This document shows positions 1 to 7,830 of a stretch of DNA of 36,830 nucleotides, in pieces (the first letter of the stretch is position 1; each line of letters starts with the position of its first letter). Made by a program: the position numbers and the translations under genes. Under the pieces are notes generated by a model. The model saw only the letters and a list, made by a program, of their open reading frames with translations. It was not told the origin of the DNA and did not search any database. Source of the DNA: an uncultured Pirellulaceae bacterium (GTDB lineage Bacteria > Planctomycetota > Planctomycetia > Pirellulales > Pirellulaceae); contig CAMYNE010000001.1 in the NCBI GenBank assembly GCA_947259675.1, positions 2,245 to 39,074 on the forward strand, given 5' to 3'.

Positions 1-679
1 CCACGTTTCCACCAAAACAAATATCAATATCGCAGCCTTCTTTTCGTGGCCGACCTTGATAGTCCCCGTCGTAGACAAATCCTGCGTCAATTTTGAGATA
101 GGTGTTCGGCAATGGATTCGGATCGAGTTCACACTGCTTGATGTCAACTTCGTCAACACACAGAGTTCCCTGAGTCAAGTCAGGTAAGTTTACGTTAACC
201 AAACAACGCGAATCGGAACTGTGTTTCTTCAACAATTTGCCCAGTAATCGGTCTGCAAGTTGCTCGGCAGGCCCCCATTCAAAAGGCTGACTTTTTCGTC
301 GCTTATGATACTGGGAGAAAGCCACCGCGTTGACGCCCTGCAGCCATCCCTCGCGGGCAGCTGCTACGGTTCCCGAGACGTACGTATCTGCGCCCAGATT
401 CGCACCATGATTGATTCCTGACAAGACCCAATCAAAATCACGCTCCAACTGCGTCATTGCGATTCTCACACAATCTGCCGGCGTGCCATTTAAAGAATAC
501 GACCCGCTGGCTTGTTCAATCAGGACCAAGGGTCGTTCAAGCGTCAATTGATGGCTGATTCCAGATTGAGGGTCTTGGGGCGCAACGACCACGACTTCGC
601 CAAAGCGAGAGGTCACCCGTTCGAGCAACTTAAGTCCATTTGCGCCCCAACCGTCATCATTTGTCAAAAGAAATCTCAT
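1..679 (-). CDS. surE: 5'/3'-nucleotidase SurE (3' end cut off by window edge)
   Basis: SurE is a metal-dependent phosphatase that removes phosphate from nucleoside monophosphates. The reverse strand reads from an ATG at 677-679 and stays open to base 1, giving about 226 residues. The protein begins MRFLLTNDDGWGANG; the paired Asp residues of NDDG are the family's metal ligands. Further on come the conserved serine segment (DPQSGISHQ) and the SGINHGANLG loop, which carries the metal-binding Asn. SurE proteins are usually about 250 residues, so only a short C-terminal part lies outside the window. The gene diverges from the sulfatase at 755, leaving about 75 bases for both promoters. The identification is firm; substrate preference cannot be read from sequence. 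Confidence 0.93.
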   Translation of the reverse strand, partial: MRFLLTNDDGWGANGLKLLERVTSRFGEVVVVAPQDPQSGISHQLTLERPLVLIEQASGSYSLNGTPADCVRIAMTQLERDFDWVLSGINHGANLGADTYVSGTVAAAREGWLQGVNAVAFSQYHKRRKSQPFEWGPAEQLADRLLGKLLKKHSSDSRCLVNVNLPDLTQGTLCVDEVDIKQCELDPNPLPNTYLKIDAGFVYDGDYQGRPRKEGCDIDICFGGNV

Positions 680-754
680 ACGCGCCTTGAAAGTTGATTT
701 CGCTTATCATGGATGCGATTACAGCATCCGTACCAGTCCGAATTTCACTTGAAC

Positions 755-2494
755 ATGAATCCATTCAAAGTCCTGACAACCTGCTATTTGATTCTATCCT
801 TTTCGGTCTTCCTTGATAAAGCGCGTTGCGACGAACCGGACGCACGACCCAATATCCTGATTATCATGTCCGATGATATGGGATACTCGGATATCGGCTG
901 TTATGGAAGCGAAATTCAGACCCCAGCGCTCAATCGACTTGCCGCGACTGGACTGCGATTCACCCAGTTTTATAACACCGCGCGCTGTTGTCCGACTCGA
1001 GCAAGCTTGCTGACCGGATTGTATCCTCATCAAGCAGGCATCGGTTGGATGATGGGTGATCAAGGACTGGACGGATACCGCGGCGAACTCAATCAAGAGT
1101 GTGTAACGATCGCAGAAGTACTCAGGGCGGGTGGTTATGCGACCTACATGGTCGGCAAATGGCATGTAACCAAACATGTCAATCCAAAGGACGAGACCGA
1201 AAAATTCAATTGGCCTCAGCAGAGAGGATTTGACCGATTTTATGGAATCATCAATGGCGCAAGTAGCTTGTGGGATCCAAATTCGCTGGTCCGAGGAAAT
1301 GAACTGATCACCTGTATGAACGATACTAAGTACCAACCCAGCGAGCCCTACCATTTCACCGACGCAGTTAGCGACAACGCCGCAATTTATATTCGCGAAC
1401 ACGATGGTCAAAGACCTTTTTTTATGTACGTGGCCTACACGGCTGCCCATTGGCCCATGCACGCACGCGAACGAGACATTGCAAAATATCACGGTCGATA
1501 CGATCAAGGCTATGGGCCGATCCGTGAAGCACGGTTGGCGAGTATGAAAGAACTGGGCGTGATCGCAAAAGACGCCGAGCTATCGCAGTGCGCCGGAAAT
1601 TGGGATTCCGTAAAAGACAAAAAATGGGAAGCCGCTTGCATGGAAGTCTATGCTGGCATGATCGATCAGATGGACCAGGGAATCGGTCGAATCGTCAAGG
1701 CTCTCGAAGACCGGGGACAACTTGATAATACCCTCATCATGTTTCTTCAGGACAATGGCGGGTGTGCAGAAGGAGGCGGACGCGATCCGAATCCGGAAAA
1801 GACTAAACCAAGGAGCGCAGGTCCAAGCTTGGATCCGATTCCAATCGACAAAGTGCACTACTTTGGAAGCGTGCCACCGCAAACCCGCGACGGTTGGCCC
1901 GTTCGACGTGGGCATGTCATGCCAGGACCCGCCGATACGTACATCGGTTACGGAAAAAACTGGGCTAACGTCTCCAATACTCCTTTTCGGGAATACAAAC
2001 ACTGGACGCACGAAGGCGGGATTTCAACTCCACTGATCGGTCATTGGCCAGACGGATTCACTAGCCGAAATGAACTACGCAATGAACCATCCCATTTGAT
2101 CGATTTGATGGCCACAAGTGTCGACGTTAGCGAGGTCGAATACCCTAGCCAATTTAATTCACGCGAAATCACACCGATGGAAGGCAAGAGCCTTTGGCCC
2201 GTGTTCCAAGGCGAGCCACTTGAGCGCGAGGCAATTTACTGGGAACACGAGGGTAATCGAGCCGTCAGAATGAGGGACTGGAAACTCGTCGCCAAAGGGA
2301 AAATGCGAGATCGGACCGAACCTGTGAAATGGGAACTCTACAACATTGCCAACGATCGTAGCGAACAAAACAACCTTGCTTCTACCTACCCGGACCGAGT
2401 CGAAAAAATGTCAACCATGTGGCAAAGTTACGCCGAACGCGCATCCGTATTTCCCAGTCCAAAACCAAAGCCAAAGAACAAGGCAAAAAAATAG
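755..2494 (+). CDS. Secreted sulfatase (arylsulfatase family, FGly type)
   Basis: This is a formylglycine-dependent sulfatase of the alkaline phosphatase superfamily that hydrolyses sulfate esters, probably on polysaccharides. I place the start at ATG 755 because a signal peptide (MNPFKVLTTCYLILSFSVF, ending near KARC) follows directly; an in-frame ATG at 713 would add 14 hydrophilic residues. From the 755 start, the metal-binding SDD lies near residues 39-41 and the maturation signature CPTRASLLTG starts at Cys79, the residue converted to formylglycine. GKWH and QDNGG metal/substrate motifs follow. The length of 579 residues is normal. The Cys just before LDKAR|C could be read as a lipobox, but the match is poor. 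No sulfatase-modifying enzyme is adjacent, so maturation must rely on one elsewhere. Planctomycetes carry many such enzymes for marine glycans; the substrate is unknown. Confidence 0.93.
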   Translation: MNPFKVLTTCYLILSFSVFLDKARCDEPDARPNILIIMSDDMGYSDIGCYGSEIQTPALNRLAATGLRFTQFYNTARCCPTRASLLTGLYPHQAGIGWMMGDQGLDGYRGELNQECVTIAEVLRAGGYATYMVGKWHVTKHVNPKDETEKFNWPQQRGFDRFYGIINGASSLWDPNSLVRGNELITCMNDTKYQPSEPYHFTDAVSDNAAIYIREHDGQRPFFMYVAYTAAHWPMHARERDIAKYHGRYDQGYGPIREARLASMKELGVIAKDAELSQCAGNWDSVKDKKWEAACMEVYAGMIDQMDQGIGRIVKALEDRGQLDNTLIMFLQDNGGCAEGGGRDPNPEKTKPRSAGPSLDPIPIDKVHYFGSVPPQTRDGWPVRRGHVMPGPADTYIGYGKNWANVSNTPFREYKHWTHEGGISTPLIGHWPDGFTSRNELRNEPSHLIDLMATSVDVSEVEYPSQFNSREITPMEGKSLWPVFQGEPLEREAIYWEHEGNRAVRMRDWKLVAKGKMRDRTEPVKWELYNIANDRSEQNNLASTYPDRVEKMSTMWQSYAERASVFPSPKPKPKNKAKK

Positions 2495-2563
2495 CGACGT
2501 GGCTTTGTCGTTCCCGTTTTTGAGGTTTAAGCACTACCTCGAATCGCCGTTAGGAAATTGGCA

Positions 2564-5098
2564 CTACTGTTTCGCCTCTTTCAGCAGAACCTGGTAAACC
2601 AATCCGTTCACCCATGTTCCCGGATTTATGTTGGGGGCAGAATCGATCACGCCGATTCCCAATTCAATGCTGGCTTTCGCATTGGCATCCTCGTTTTTTT
2701 GTTTGTAGGCAAGCGCGTCGACAACATGTGTTGAAGCCATCAAATAGGTTCGATGTTGTTTCTTTTCCGTGTCAACTACGTCTCGGCATCGAATATTCCA
2801 CTTCAATGTTTCGGCCAAGTTGCCCTTTCTCATTTCGGACATTGCTTTGCAAAAGAACATCCATTCGCGGTCGGGCGATGAGTCGTAACCGGAAACGATA
2901 TCTGCAAACTCATGAACCGTTTCAAGGTCCGAAACAAGATGGGGCTTGAGCAAGCAGACTTTAGCGATACGCTCAGCCACATTAGGACGGTAGGTATTTT
3001 CGAAATTGGATAACAGCCTGCGACACTGTTCCATGTAGTGTTCATCGTCGTCCAAATACGCATAGATGATTCCCAGTTGAAATCGATCGTACTGATCTTC
3101 ATCTTGAGCAAGTCTCTTTTCAAAATAATGGGCGGCCGTCTGCAATTCCTCGTCGGATTCCGCAAACATCGCAAACTTGCCAGCGTTGTCGATTTTGCCA
3201 CTCTCAATAAAATTCGCAAATACGAACAGATTGACAAGTAGGAACCCTCCAATCCGCCAGGCGGCTTTAAAGTCTTTCACCCCCCAGTAAAGTGCAAGCG
3301 ACAATGCTCCTAACGTAAGAAACTGATACCAAAATCCTGGTGATGTACCGATCGCGCCCGTCACGCTCTTGGTCAACAGTAGAAAAAACAGAGCTGAATA
3401 AATACCCAATTCGATCGATTTGCCAACAAACTCCCATCCGCGGCTGCCTCGCTGCCATATCAAACCTGCAAAGGTGCAAGAAAAAAAGAGCGGCAGGACT
3501 GCAAGACACAACGTCGTCCCAATCCCACTCCACATCCCTTTGGGAATCCCCAAAGCCTGATCGAGAATAATCTTCTGGAAAACAAGGCGACCTCGAGTAC
3601 GCTCGTTCATCATGTCCAAACCGGGATATCGCTGCATCAAGGCGCGTTGGGCAAGTTCGCGCTCCGCGGGACCCTCCATCCACAATGAATCCGAAATCAG
3701 TTCGATGTCCTGCCGACCTTCGTTGATGGCGTATTCAGTGATTGGCGACCAACCGAGACTCATCGTGTAAGCGACGATCCCGGCCAACAATGAGGCAGTA
3801 ATCGCCGCGACCATTCCAACTTCTCGGGATTTAGGTTTGATCAAACCAATTGTCCAGATACCGATTGCAACTGTTAGCCAAACCATGCAAATCGGCAAAA
3901 ACCCGAGCAACCAACGGGGAATGGCTTGGATCCATGAAAAATATTTCACCACCCAGGGTTGAGTCAAATCGCCCAGTTGGGCATAGGTTTGCTTGGTAAA
4001 TGCGAGTTGATTATCGATCATTACCATCAGGATGATCATTCCAATCATAAACCCACAAAGCACTCCACAGCCCAAGGACAGCGCGACGGTCCGGAAATTC
4101 TTGCGAATCCAGAAGCGTGCCAGATTGAGAGTGGAGGATGGTTTCACGCTCAGCGGTTCTCCATCCAACCAGGCCTGCAAATCATCCGCGAAAGCCGCGG
4201 CCGAAACATAGCGATTACTCGCCGATTTCTGCAGAGCCTTTTGACAAATCAAGTTCAGATCACGATCAGCTTCCGGCCGATGAACCCGTACACTCTCAGG
4301 TTCCTTATCGATGGTTTGCAGAATCACTTCCAGTTGGGTTTCACCCTTAAACGGTGGGCGTCCAGCAATTAACCAGTAAAGGATTGCTCCGAGTGCATAG
4401 ACATCGACGCCTGTGGTGAGGTCGGTTTTGCCCGCCGCCTGCTCTGGCGACATAAATCCGGGAGAGCCCATGACCAGGCCCGTTCGTGTGAGACCGCTTT
4501 TTTTTTGATCGTCCAGTTGCTTGGCCAGACCGAGGTCGGTGATCAAAGCCCGCCCATTTTCATCGACAAGAATGTTAGCGGGTTTGAGATCGCGATGAAG
4601 CACACCACGTTCGTGTGCGTGATGGACAGCGCGTGCAATTTCAATCATCAACACGACCGACTTTCGCGGGTCCGGTTGGTAGTCGTCCAGCCTGTCCGCT
4701 AGAGATTGGCCTTCGATCAGCTTCATCGAGAAAAAGTGATTTCCATTCGACTGGCCAATTTCATAAATCGGGACGATTCCAGGATGATCCAATCTGGCAG
4801 CCGATTCGGCTTCCAGTTCAAACCTGCGGACTTCTTCTTCGGATGCAAACTGGCCACCAAGTATCATTTTCAATGCGACCGTTCGATCCAGCTTTTTATG
4901 ACGAGCTTTGTAAACGACCCCCATTCCTCCGCGACCCAACTCCGCGAGCAAATGGTAGCCCTCCAAATCAGGCAGCCCGGATGTTGCCGATGATGTTGGC
5001 TTGGAGCTGGGTGCCACCGTAGCGTCAGGATTGTTGTCCGTTCCCGGAGAAAACGGTTGTTCCTGATCGTCGCTTTGAGAAAATGGGCCGCTCGACAT
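2564..5098 (-). CDS. Membrane Ser/Thr protein kinase with C-terminal multi-span and helical-repeat region
   Basis: This is a Hanks-type kinase that phosphorylates proteins on Ser/Thr. The ATG at 5098 (MSSGPFSQ) is preferred; an in-frame start at 5161 adds 21 residues. From the 5098 start, the glycine loop GRGGMG is at 55-60, the ATP-binding Lys (VALK) near 77, the catalytic HRDLKPAN with Asp170, and DLG near 188-190 where most kinases have DFG. GSPGFMSPEQA is the activation-segment end. After about residue 325 come roughly seven hydrophobic segments, then a helical region with the look of TPRs. The N-terminal 45 residues are Ser/Pro rich. The kinase domain should be cytosolic with a membrane-embedded sensor region, but the signal is unknown. 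Its 3' end faces the sulfatase 3' end. Confidence 0.93.
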   Translation of the reverse strand: MSSGPFSQSDDQEQPFSPGTDNNPDATVAPSSKPTSSATSGLPDLEGYHLLAELGRGGMGVVYKARHKKLDRTVALKMILGGQFASEEEVRRFELEAESAARLDHPGIVPIYEIGQSNGNHFFSMKLIEGQSLADRLDDYQPDPRKSVVLMIEIARAVHHAHERGVLHRDLKPANILVDENGRALITDLGLAKQLDDQKKSGLTRTGLVMGSPGFMSPEQAAGKTDLTTGVDVYALGAILYWLIAGRPPFKGETQLEVILQTIDKEPESVRVHRPEADRDLNLICQKALQKSASNRYVSAAAFADDLQAWLDGEPLSVKPSSTLNLARFWIRKNFRTVALSLGCGVLCGFMIGMIILMVMIDNQLAFTKQTYAQLGDLTQPWVVKYFSWIQAIPRWLLGFLPICMVWLTVAIGIWTIGLIKPKSREVGMVAAITASLLAGIVAYTMSLGWSPITEYAINEGRQDIELISDSLWMEGPAERELAQRALMQRYPGLDMMNERTRGRLVFQKIILDQALGIPKGMWSGIGTTLCLAVLPLFFSCTFAGLIWQRGSRGWEFVGKSIELGIYSALFFLLLTKSVTGAIGTSPGFWYQFLTLGALSLALYWGVKDFKAAWRIGGFLLVNLFVFANFIESGKIDNAGKFAMFAESDEELQTAAHYFEKRLAQDEDQYDRFQLGIIYAYLDDDEHYMEQCRRLLSNFENTYRPNVAERIAKVCLLKPHLVSDLETVHEFADIVSGYDSSPDREWMFFCKAMSEMRKGNLAETLKWNIRCRDVVDTEKKQHRTYLMASTHVVDALAYKQKNEDANAKASIELGIGVIDSAPNINPGTWVNGLVYQVLLKEAKQ

Positions 5099-5324
5099 AA
5101 TGATTAGAACGAATTCGTGGTCCTGATTAGATTCGCCAACACCGTCTATAATAACGGACAAACAGGATTCTTACCAAAGAAAGTCGATCACGTTTACTGG
5201 TTCTGTTTTTGAACCATTTATGAATGTGTTTTGTTTCATTTTCGGTTCCCTGTCGAAAAAGCTGGTGACGTGCCAGCCCAGGAACATCCCAATGAACCCG
5301 TGATGGTTCGAGATCTGAAGTCGA

Positions 5325-6197
5325 TTGATTTATCTTTTTCTTCAAGCCGTATTTTCCTCGCTGTTTGCACTTTGCATCAAGTGGGTCGGTAACCGGAACA
5401 ACCACGGTCGGAACGAAAACATTTTTGTAATCGGCGCGATTAACTACATCGTTGCTGGGCTTGTTGTTCTGCCAGTTTTCATTTATGCAGACCTTGCCGA
5501 ATTGTCGGCGGGCGCGATGTGGACGGGTGGCACCATGGGCACCATCTATTTCATTGCCTTTTTCTTTGTGATTTACGCAATCAAATGGGTCGGAGTATCC
5601 AGCACGACTGTGGTCGGCGTACTATCGATTCTGATGCCGATCACCTTTGCCGCCTTCTATTGGGATCTACAACCAAATTTGATTCAGATTGTCGGCATCG
5701 GACTCGCGTTGCTCGCATTAACGCTGATCGGCGGAAACAAAGGCGGCATGCGAAAAGCCAAACGCCCCTGGTTTGCACCGTTTGTTTTGTTGGGCTTCTT
5801 TTTACTTTGTGGTGGAAGTCGGCTATCTCAAGAAGCGTTCACGCATGTCAGCCTTCCCGAGCAGCGACCGACGTTTCTGTTGACGGCGTTTCTCGTTGCC
5901 TCATTGCCGTCAATTGCTTTACTCTGCTACTTACACGGCTACAAGCGACAAAAGCTGATGATGGTCGAACTCTGGTTTGGAATCGGGTTGGGGCTAACCA
6001 ACCTGCTGCAATCGTTTTTTATTTTGGTAGCGCTGAAGTATTTCCCCGGCTACATCGTTTTTCCAGTTACCAGCGCAGGAGGAATTCTGATAACGACGCT
6101 GGTCGCGACGAAGCTGCTGGAAGAGTCGTTACATCGACGAACGATCGTGGGAATCAGCGTGGCCATCGTCGCGTTGTTTATGCTGCACTGGAGCTAG
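5325..6197 (+). CDS. EamA/DMT-family membrane transporter
   Basis: This 290-residue integral membrane protein has about ten hydrophobic helices in two halves, the layout of drug/metabolite transporter (EamA) proteins. The first helix is MIYLFLQAVFSSLFALC; the second half repeats the pattern, with GGIL and TTLVATKLLEESLHRR near the end, where these transporters place a conserved Glu. The start is a TTG, chosen because an in-frame TGA lies just upstream at 5316 and there is no ATG before the first helix; no clear ribosome binding site is visible. The substrate cannot be inferred. The stop codon lies inside a 20-base sequence that recurs 180 bases downstream. Confidence 0.82.
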   Translation: MIYLFLQAVFSSLFALCIKWVGNRNNHGRNENIFVIGAINYIVAGLVVLPVFIYADLAELSAGAMWTGGTMGTIYFIAFFFVIYAIKWVGVSSTTVVGVLSILMPITFAAFYWDLQPNLIQIVGIGLALLALTLIGGNKGGMRKAKRPWFAPFVLLGFFLLCGGSRLSQEAFTHVSLPEQRPTFLLTAFLVASLPSIALLCYLHGYKRQKLMMVELWFGIGLGLTNLLQSFFILVALKYFPGYIVFPVTSAGGILITTLVATKLLEESLHRRTIVGISVAIVALFMLHWS

Positions 6198-6386
6198 CGT
6201 GCGCCTAGCCCGCATTTCTCACAGGCTGTAGGGTGGCGTCGAGAAAACGATGATACTGGCGGGTCTTCATTCGCTTTAGGTCATTTCGGCAAGAGTACAC
6301 TTTGTTATTTCAGACAATCGAGTTTGCGACGACCCACCAAGTCGTTGTGCGAATTCGACCCACCCTACTGGAGCTAACGTGCGCCT
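6187..6386. repeat. Small inverted-repeat element between near-identical direct repeats
   Basis: GTAGGGTGGCGTCGA at 6228-6242 is matched by its inverse TCGACCCACCCTAC at 6355-6368, with one base missing. The pair bounds about 140 bases with no open frame. Outside lie two copies of ACTGGAGCTAGCGTGCGCCT, at 6187-6206 and 6367-6386, differing at one base; the first covers the stop codon of the transporter gene. A short related segment, GACGACCCACC, sits inside near 6328-6338. This looks like a non-coding MITE-like or hairpin element, but no transposase is nearby. Confidence 0.5.
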
Positions 6387-6405
6387 GACAGGATTGCAGC
6401 AAACG

Positions 6406-7377
6406 TCATCCTGATGGTCGCCGCTTGCGATTCTTTGCCGCGTCCTTGTTGCGAACCTTGAATTTCGCTTTACGTTTTTCTTTTTTCGCCTTCTTTTTCG
6501 ATTCTTTCTCAGCGAGGGCGACGACCAGCTCCGCCCGTTCTTTTTCCATCATTTCGGGAGTTTCCAAAGTAATCTGCCCGAGCATTCCGGCGCGTAACTC
6601 GGTAAGAAAGATGCGCGAGATACGATCAAAGTCAACAACTCCGCTTTTGCCCAGACAACCACGCTTGCGACCGATTTTTTCCAGGAACTCAATTGGTTCA
6701 TCCGGGAGAATTTCCAGCTCGTAACGGGCTCTGATGCCGTCAGGATATTCCTTGATCAGGTAGCCCGCAGCAAAAAAAGCTACATCTCCGTAATCCATTG
6801 CGGTGTCTTTCACCGACCCGACGGTCGCCAGTCGAAGTCCGCTGTTTGGATTCTCGACGTTCGGCCAAAGAACGCCGGGTGTATCCATTAGCGTGATCCC
6901 GTCTCCGATATTGATTCGTTGTTGGCCTTTCGTAATTGCGGGCTCGTTGCCCGTTTTGGCGACGGTCCTCCCAGCCAGGATATTGATCAATGTCGATTTG
7001 CCAACATTTGGTATTCCAACGATCATCGTATTGATTGATTTCAAATCACCCTGTTTGGCCGGGAGCATTTGAACACAAACTTGATTGAGTTTGCGGATCG
7101 TTCCCGGGTCCTTTGTCGTTACCGAACGAGTCTTCACTCCCGGTAGCCGATCAAAGTAATGCATCCATTCTTTTGTGCGCACGGGGTCGGCAAGATCGCT
7201 TTTCGCGAACACTTTAAGTACGGGCTTGTCACCGCGCAATTCGGCGAGCATTGGATTTTCGCTGCTGTACGGAATCCGTGCATCGAGCACTTCAATAAAC
7301 AGATCGACGCGCGGCACCGCCTCTTTGATCTGCAAGCGGGCTTTGTGCATGTGCCCGGGAAACCATTGAATTTGCAT
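6406..7377 (-). CDS. rbgA: Ribosome biogenesis GTPase YlqF/RbgA
   Basis: RbgA is a circularly permuted GTPase that helps late assembly of the large ribosomal subunit. The order of motifs is permuted, as expected: the G4 position (AKSD, 58-61) comes first, then the P-loop GIPNVGKS (121-128), then DTPG (165-168). The N-terminus MQIQWFPGHMHKA is the typical YlqF opening. The C-terminus is a Lys/Arg-rich tail of about 35 residues, likely RNA-binding. The oddity is G4: the usual NKxD reads AKSD, so the Asn that contacts guanine is replaced by Ala. The 323-residue length is slightly above the common 280-300 because of the tail. The ATG at 7377 fits the family N-terminus. Confidence 0.92.
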   Translation of the reverse strand: MQIQWFPGHMHKARLQIKEAVPRVDLFIEVLDARIPYSSENPMLAELRGDKPVLKVFAKSDLADPVRTKEWMHYFDRLPGVKTRSVTTKDPGTIRKLNQVCVQMLPAKQGDLKSINTMIVGIPNVGKSTLINILAGRTVAKTGNEPAITKGQQRINIGDGITLMDTPGVLWPNVENPNSGLRLATVGSVKDTAMDYGDVAFFAAGYLIKEYPDGIRARYELEILPDEPIEFLEKIGRKRGCLGKSGVVDFDRISRIFLTELRAGMLGQITLETPEMMEKERAELVVALAEKESKKKAKKEKRKAKFKVRNKDAAKNRKRRPSG

Positions 7378-7439
7378 TGTTGCTCTCGATCACCGACGTT
7401 AGTTTGAGTCTGTCAAAATAAACGATCGGCGACACTTCG

Positions 7440-7830
7440 TTAAGCAACTCTTGTGCGTCGACGTGAAATTGTAAAGGAAAACACGCCTGCCAAAATCAAG
7501 CTCGTCGACGGTTCGGGAACCGTGAAAAATACGTTAGACCGTAAGTTAGAGCGCGTTTGCTTTAAGTTTGGCGTTTTTCGTCGGTTTCGCCCGGCAATCA
7601 GAGCGCCATGACCGCTATTCGTCCGTGCGACACGAACTAGTCAGGCCCGTGTTGCGGCTAATGATGTCGGATAATCGAGTATTCATGATCATGTCGACTT
7701 CAGATGGATTGAGGTTTTGGTCCCAAAAAAAGAAGTACCGGTCGCCTTCCATCAAGTCTGTAAATTGTTGGTCAAGCATTGTAGCAAGTAAACTGCCCAT
7801 CGCGGAATCAAATTGCTGATCCTCGGCAAA
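7440..7830 (-). pseudogene. Decayed 3' end of a PEP-CTERM animal-type haem peroxidase
   Basis: Reading the reverse strand from 7830, the frame gives FAEDQQFDSAMGS, then LDQQFTDLMEGDRYFF, then NLNPSEVDMIMNTRLSDII. This matches what I know of the C-terminal part of the animal haem peroxidase family. The frame hits TAG at 7615-7617. The next frame is open from about that point to TAA at 7440-7442 and continues with NLRSNVFFTVPEPST, a hydrophobic stretch and RRR, which is a PEP-CTERM sorting signal. One frameshift therefore separates two parts of one ancestral C-terminus. The first four-fifths of a peroxidase are missing; in their place sits the gamma-glutamyltransferase gene, whose TAG stop at 7831-7833 is in the same frame. 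It is a remnant, not a working gene. Confidence 0.8.

Noticed and set aside
794..1507. Long minus-strand frame of 237 codons inside the sulfatase gene
   Set aside because: It lies fully opposite a gene with clear sulfatase motifs and has no recognised domain; it is a shadow frame.
2522..2540. GAGGT/ACCTC hairpin between the sulfatase and kinase 3' ends
   Set aside because: Five-pair stem with a nine-base loop and no T-run after it on either strand; too weak to call a terminator.
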